Positions 43,883-46,094 of a DNA stretch of 46,094 nucleotides are shown here, in pieces. The DNA lies in contig NZ_KB893315.1 in NCBI RefSeq assembly GCF_000374045.1, positions 224,748 through 270,841 on the forward strand, in the 5' to 3' direction. Made by a program: the position numbers and the translations under genes. This DNA comes from Segetibacter koreensis DSM 18137 (GTDB lineage: Bacteria > Bacteroidota > Bacteroidia > Chitinophagales > Chitinophagaceae). Under the pieces are notes generated by a model. That model saw only the letters and a list, made by a program, of their open reading frames with translations, was not told the origin of the DNA and made no database searches. How positions within the stretch are numbered: position 1 is the first letter of the stretch; every line of letters begins with the position of its first letter.

Positions 43883-44467
43883 TTATTGTCTAACTCTTGC
43901 GAAAGGAATATTATAAGCAACTCTTAAGCCTATAAATTTAGAACTTTCTGGCTTGGTAGAGATAGCTTCATAACGAACTGCCACGTCTACGGCTCTTCCG
44001 ATTAGGTAACCAATGTTACCAGCATAAGTAAACTCACCTGCGCCCTCTGCATTCTTTAACTTGGTCTGGGTGTAGCCAATCTGAGGCTCTACATAAAATC
44101 CTCCGTTAGTGCGGAAACGTATACCACCTTTGAAAGGAATAAAGGTGTAGGATCCTTTGTTAATAGAAATTGAGTCGATTTGGCCAATGGAGGCTTTTTG
44201 TGAAAAACCCATGTAACCTGCTGAGATAGAAACATCAATGTTGTTAGCTACCGGGATGTTTAATTTTGCACTTCCACCAAAGCCCAGCTTATAACCAGAA
44301 GTACTACCTCCCGGGACTGTGTAACCATTTCTAAAAGTACCTAAAGGTGCTGCAAACTCAGGGCCGATACTCAAAGACAATCCACGTTTTGCTGGTGTTT
44401 CCTGCGCGTAAGTACTTGCAGCAAAGACGATAAAAGCGCCTGCAAGTAAAAGTTTGATTCTTTTCAT
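43883..44467 (-). CDS. Outer-membrane beta-barrel protein (porin-family-like)
   Basis: The 194-residue protein has a signal peptide (MKRIKLLLAGAFIVFAASTYAQ) and then alternating glycine/aromatic strands: SLSIGPEFAAPLG, YKLGFGGSAKLNIPVANNIDVSISAGYMGFS, FIPFKGGIRFRTNGGFYVEPQIGYTQ and a last strand FIGLRVAYNIPF. This is the pattern of small eight-stranded OmpA/OmpX-like barrels. The precise function is unknown. A strong terminator follows. It has its own 306-bp upstream region after the RelA/SpoT gene. Confidence 0.85.
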   Translation of the reverse strand: MKRIKLLLAGAFIVFAASTYAQETPAKRGLSLSIGPEFAAPLGTFRNGYTVPGGSTSGYKLGFGGSAKLNIPVANNIDVSISAGYMGFSQKASIGQIDSISINKGSYTFIPFKGGIRFRTNGGFYVEPQIGYTQTKLKNAEGAGEFTYAGNIGYLIGRAVDVAVRYEAISTKPESSKFIGLRVAYNIPFARVRQ

Positions 44468-44773
44468 AAATTCTAGTTTTCTTATTAATTAGATTTAGGA
44501 ACGGAATTCAAAAAACCGTGCCATAAAATACCCCTTACTAACTCAAACTCTAACCATTATCGTCAGCAAGGGCTGACAATAAAAAGACAAGTATGAAATA
44601 AATTTCTGCTGCAAAATGAATCTTAAATAAATTATAAATAGCCAGGAGAGATATATTATAATTCTTGAAGGAAATTTATAGTCAAGTGATGTTTAAAGTG
44701 CTGAAGAAGTAATAAAATGGGACCTGGAATTAGAATCAAGAAGACCAAAACTAAAGAATCTGAAAGAAAATCT
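44468..44773. other. Intergenic region upstream of the outer-membrane protein gene
   Basis: This 306-bp stretch holds one inverted repeat, GTCAGC-AAGG-GCTGAC at 44562-44577, extended by a TTAT/ATAA pair beyond one mismatch. It has no T-run after it on the minus strand, so it is not a typical terminator. No coding frame or RNA gene seen. Confidence 0.5.
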
Positions 44774-46094
44774 TTATTCAGTATCAAAACGATCAACAGT
44801 ATGTATTCCTTTCAATTGTTTTAGACTATTTACAAGGTGGTCAAGTTCTTCCTTGTCATGTACAAATACTTTTATACTACCTTCAAACAGTCCATCATGA
44901 GATTCAATTGCAAGTGCAGAAATATTTACTTTCAACTCGCCTGAAATAACATTGGTTATTTTATTAATTACACCAACGTCATCCATACCTACAATTTTTA
45001 ATCCTGTAAGAAAACTGATCTCTTTGTTTTTAGCCCATTTTGTTTTAACAACTCTATGTCCATAGTTTGAAAGCAGACTGGGAGCATTGGGGCAGCTTGT
45101 ACGATGAATAATTAGCCCTTTGCCGGTGCTAACAAAACCAAACACATCGTCGCCCGGAATTGGATTGCAGCATTTGGCAAGATTGTACATTATTTTGTCA
45201 CTACTTTCTCCAAATATTATAAGCTCCGCATCTTTTTTACTATAATGAGGTGCAGGCTCAACTGCTACCTCCTGTACGGGTTTCTGAGGCTTGGGGGCTT
45301 CCAGCTTATCGCCAAGCACATTAAATTCTTTAAGTTCTTTAAGGTCAAGCGCTTTTACTGCAACCTGGTAAAAAAAGTCGAGTTGCGAGTTGAACTTGTA
45401 AAAGGAGACAAGTGTATCAATATTTGTCTGGGAATAGGAAGCGCCCATTCCTTCCAGCTTTCTTTGCAGTATCACCTTTCCGTCTTCAGCAACTGTTCTC
45501 TTTACTTCTTTTAAAGCATCTTTAATCTTCGTTTTAGCCTTTGCTGTAACTACAAAGTTTAACCAGTCTTCGTTTGGTTTTTGTTTGCTGCTAGTAATAA
45601 TTTCCACCTGGTCCCCACTTCTTAGCTTATGGCTTATAGGTACCAGCTTATGATTGATTTTTGCGCCGATACATTTTGAACCAATTGCACTGTGAATGCT
45701 GAAAGCAAAATCTAAAGCTGTGCTTCCTACAGGCAACATTTTTACGTCTCCTTTTGGAGTATAAACATAAATTTCCTCGGCCAAAAAACTCATTTTGAAG
45801 TCTTGCAGGAAATCTACTCCATCTGTTTCCTGGTTGTTCAGAACTTCCCTTATTTGTCCAAACCATTTATCAAAACGGTCTTCATCTGACGAACCTTCCT
45901 TGTACTTGTAATGAGCTGCCAGGCCTTTCTCAGCAATTTCATTCATCCGCTTAGACCTTATCTGCACTTCTACCCACTTGCCCTGGGGACCCATTACCGT
46001 TGTATGCAAAGCTTCATACCCGTTACTTTTGGGGTTGCTAAGCCAATCCCTCAAACGTTCGGGAGAGGGGGTGTATTCATCAGTTATAATAGAA
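44774..46094 (-). CDS. relA: RelA/SpoT (p)ppGpp synthetase/hydrolase, C-terminal part (5' end outside window)
   Basis: The frame is open to the right edge; the N-terminal hydrolase and most of the synthetase domain lie outside. The visible 440 residues start within the synthetase domain (YTPSPERLRDWLSNPKSNGYEALHTTVMGPQGKWVEVQIRSK, with the substrate-binding EVQIR). Then come the TGS domain (EEIYVYTPKGDVKMLPVGSTALDFAFSIHS...), the helical domain, the ZFD/CC part (IMYNLAKCCNPIPGDDVFGFVSTGKG with paired cysteines) and a C-terminal ACT domain (FLTGLKIVGMDDVGVINKITNVISG). It controls the stringent response alarmone and is probably bifunctional, as in most Bacteroidota. Confidence 0.95.
   Translation of the reverse strand, partial: SIITDEYTPSPERLRDWLSNPKSNGYEALHTTVMGPQGKWVEVQIRSKRMNEIAEKGLAAHYKYKEGSSDEDRFDKWFGQIREVLNNQETDGVDFLQDFKMSFLAEEIYVYTPKGDVKMLPVGSTALDFAFSIHSAIGSKCIGAKINHKLVPISHKLRSGDQVEIITSSKQKPNEDWLNFVVTAKAKTKIKDALKEVKRTVAEDGKVILQRKLEGMGASYSQTNIDTLVSFYKFNSQLDFFYQVAVKALDLKELKEFNVLGDKLEAPKPQKPVQEVAVEPAPHYSKKDAELIIFGESSDKIMYNLAKCCNPIPGDDVFGFVSTGKGLIIHRTSCPNAPSLLSNYGHRVVKTKWAKNKEISFLTGLKIVGMDDVGVINKITNVISGELKVNISALAIESHDGLFEGSIKVFVHDKEELDHLVNSLKQLKGIHTVDRFDTE

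Noticed and set aside
1-46094. Search for tRNA, rRNA, CRISPR array, insertion sequence or phage genes
   Set aside because: No T-loop pattern with a cloverleaf, no regularly spaced repeat units, no transposase or phage protein was recognised on either strand.

Overview
The window looks like an ordinary chromosomal segment of a Bacteroidota bacterium, most likely family Chitinophagaceae. Reasons: AT-rich DNA, DUF4270 and DUF6089 families, a PorW/SprE-like TPR protein, SusD-era style lipoproteins with short lipoboxes, MqnE of the futalosine menaquinone route, a single-chain glycyl-tRNA synthetase, and several promoters of the Bacteroidota type (TAnnTTTG at -7). Nothing in it looks like a prophage, an insertion sequence, a CRISPR array or a defence island. 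I found no tRNA or rRNA gene.

Layout. 1-3077 (minus, runs off the left edge): a large secreted beta-helix protein with tandem Ig-like repeats. 3571-4098: a DUF4142 lipoprotein. 4108-9289 (minus): RlmB, Nudix, MetK, DUF4270 lipoprotein and a glycogen-synthase-like half protein, divergent from panC. 9421-11849 (plus): panC, a UPF0104/flippase-like membrane protein and rfaE2. 12006-13162 (minus): a lipoprotein and a small membrane-anchor protein. 13413-21644 (plus): PorW/SprE-like TPR protein, class A penicillin-binding protein, MazG, a small membrane coiled-coil protein and glycyl-tRNA synthetase. 21733-23762 (minus): flavin reductase, GNAT and 3-methyladenine glycosylase. 23860-25425 (plus): EI24/CysZ-like protein and RsmI-like methylase. 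25440-28211 (minus): small membrane protein and M28 peptidase. 28382-31017 (plus): CNT nucleoside transporter and MqnE. 31725-42246 (minus): DUF6089 barrel, half-size EamA, an unknown two-gene unit, ppk2/DUF423/aroK, gcdH, Nudix, pyrF/GDPD and Mrp/ApbC. 42678-43316 (plus): a carboxypeptidase-regulatory-like protein. 43883-46094 (minus): an outer-membrane barrel and the C-terminal part of a RelA/SpoT protein running off the right edge.

Common themes are cell-envelope building (penicillin-binding protein, heptose activation, barrels, lipoproteins), type IX secretion (PorW/SprE-like, possibly the DUF6089 barrel, and probably the secreted beta-helix protein as a cargo), cofactor synthesis (SAM, pantothenate, menaquinone) and translation (RlmB, GlyRS, RsmI-like).

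No clearly new multi-gene system is visible. The best leads are a dispersed intergenic palindromic motif (four good copies), an unknown two-gene membrane unit at 33356-34920, a glycogen-synthase-like protein that lacks its catalytic signature and second domain, and an Mrp/ApbC protein that lacks the usual CxxC cluster ligands.
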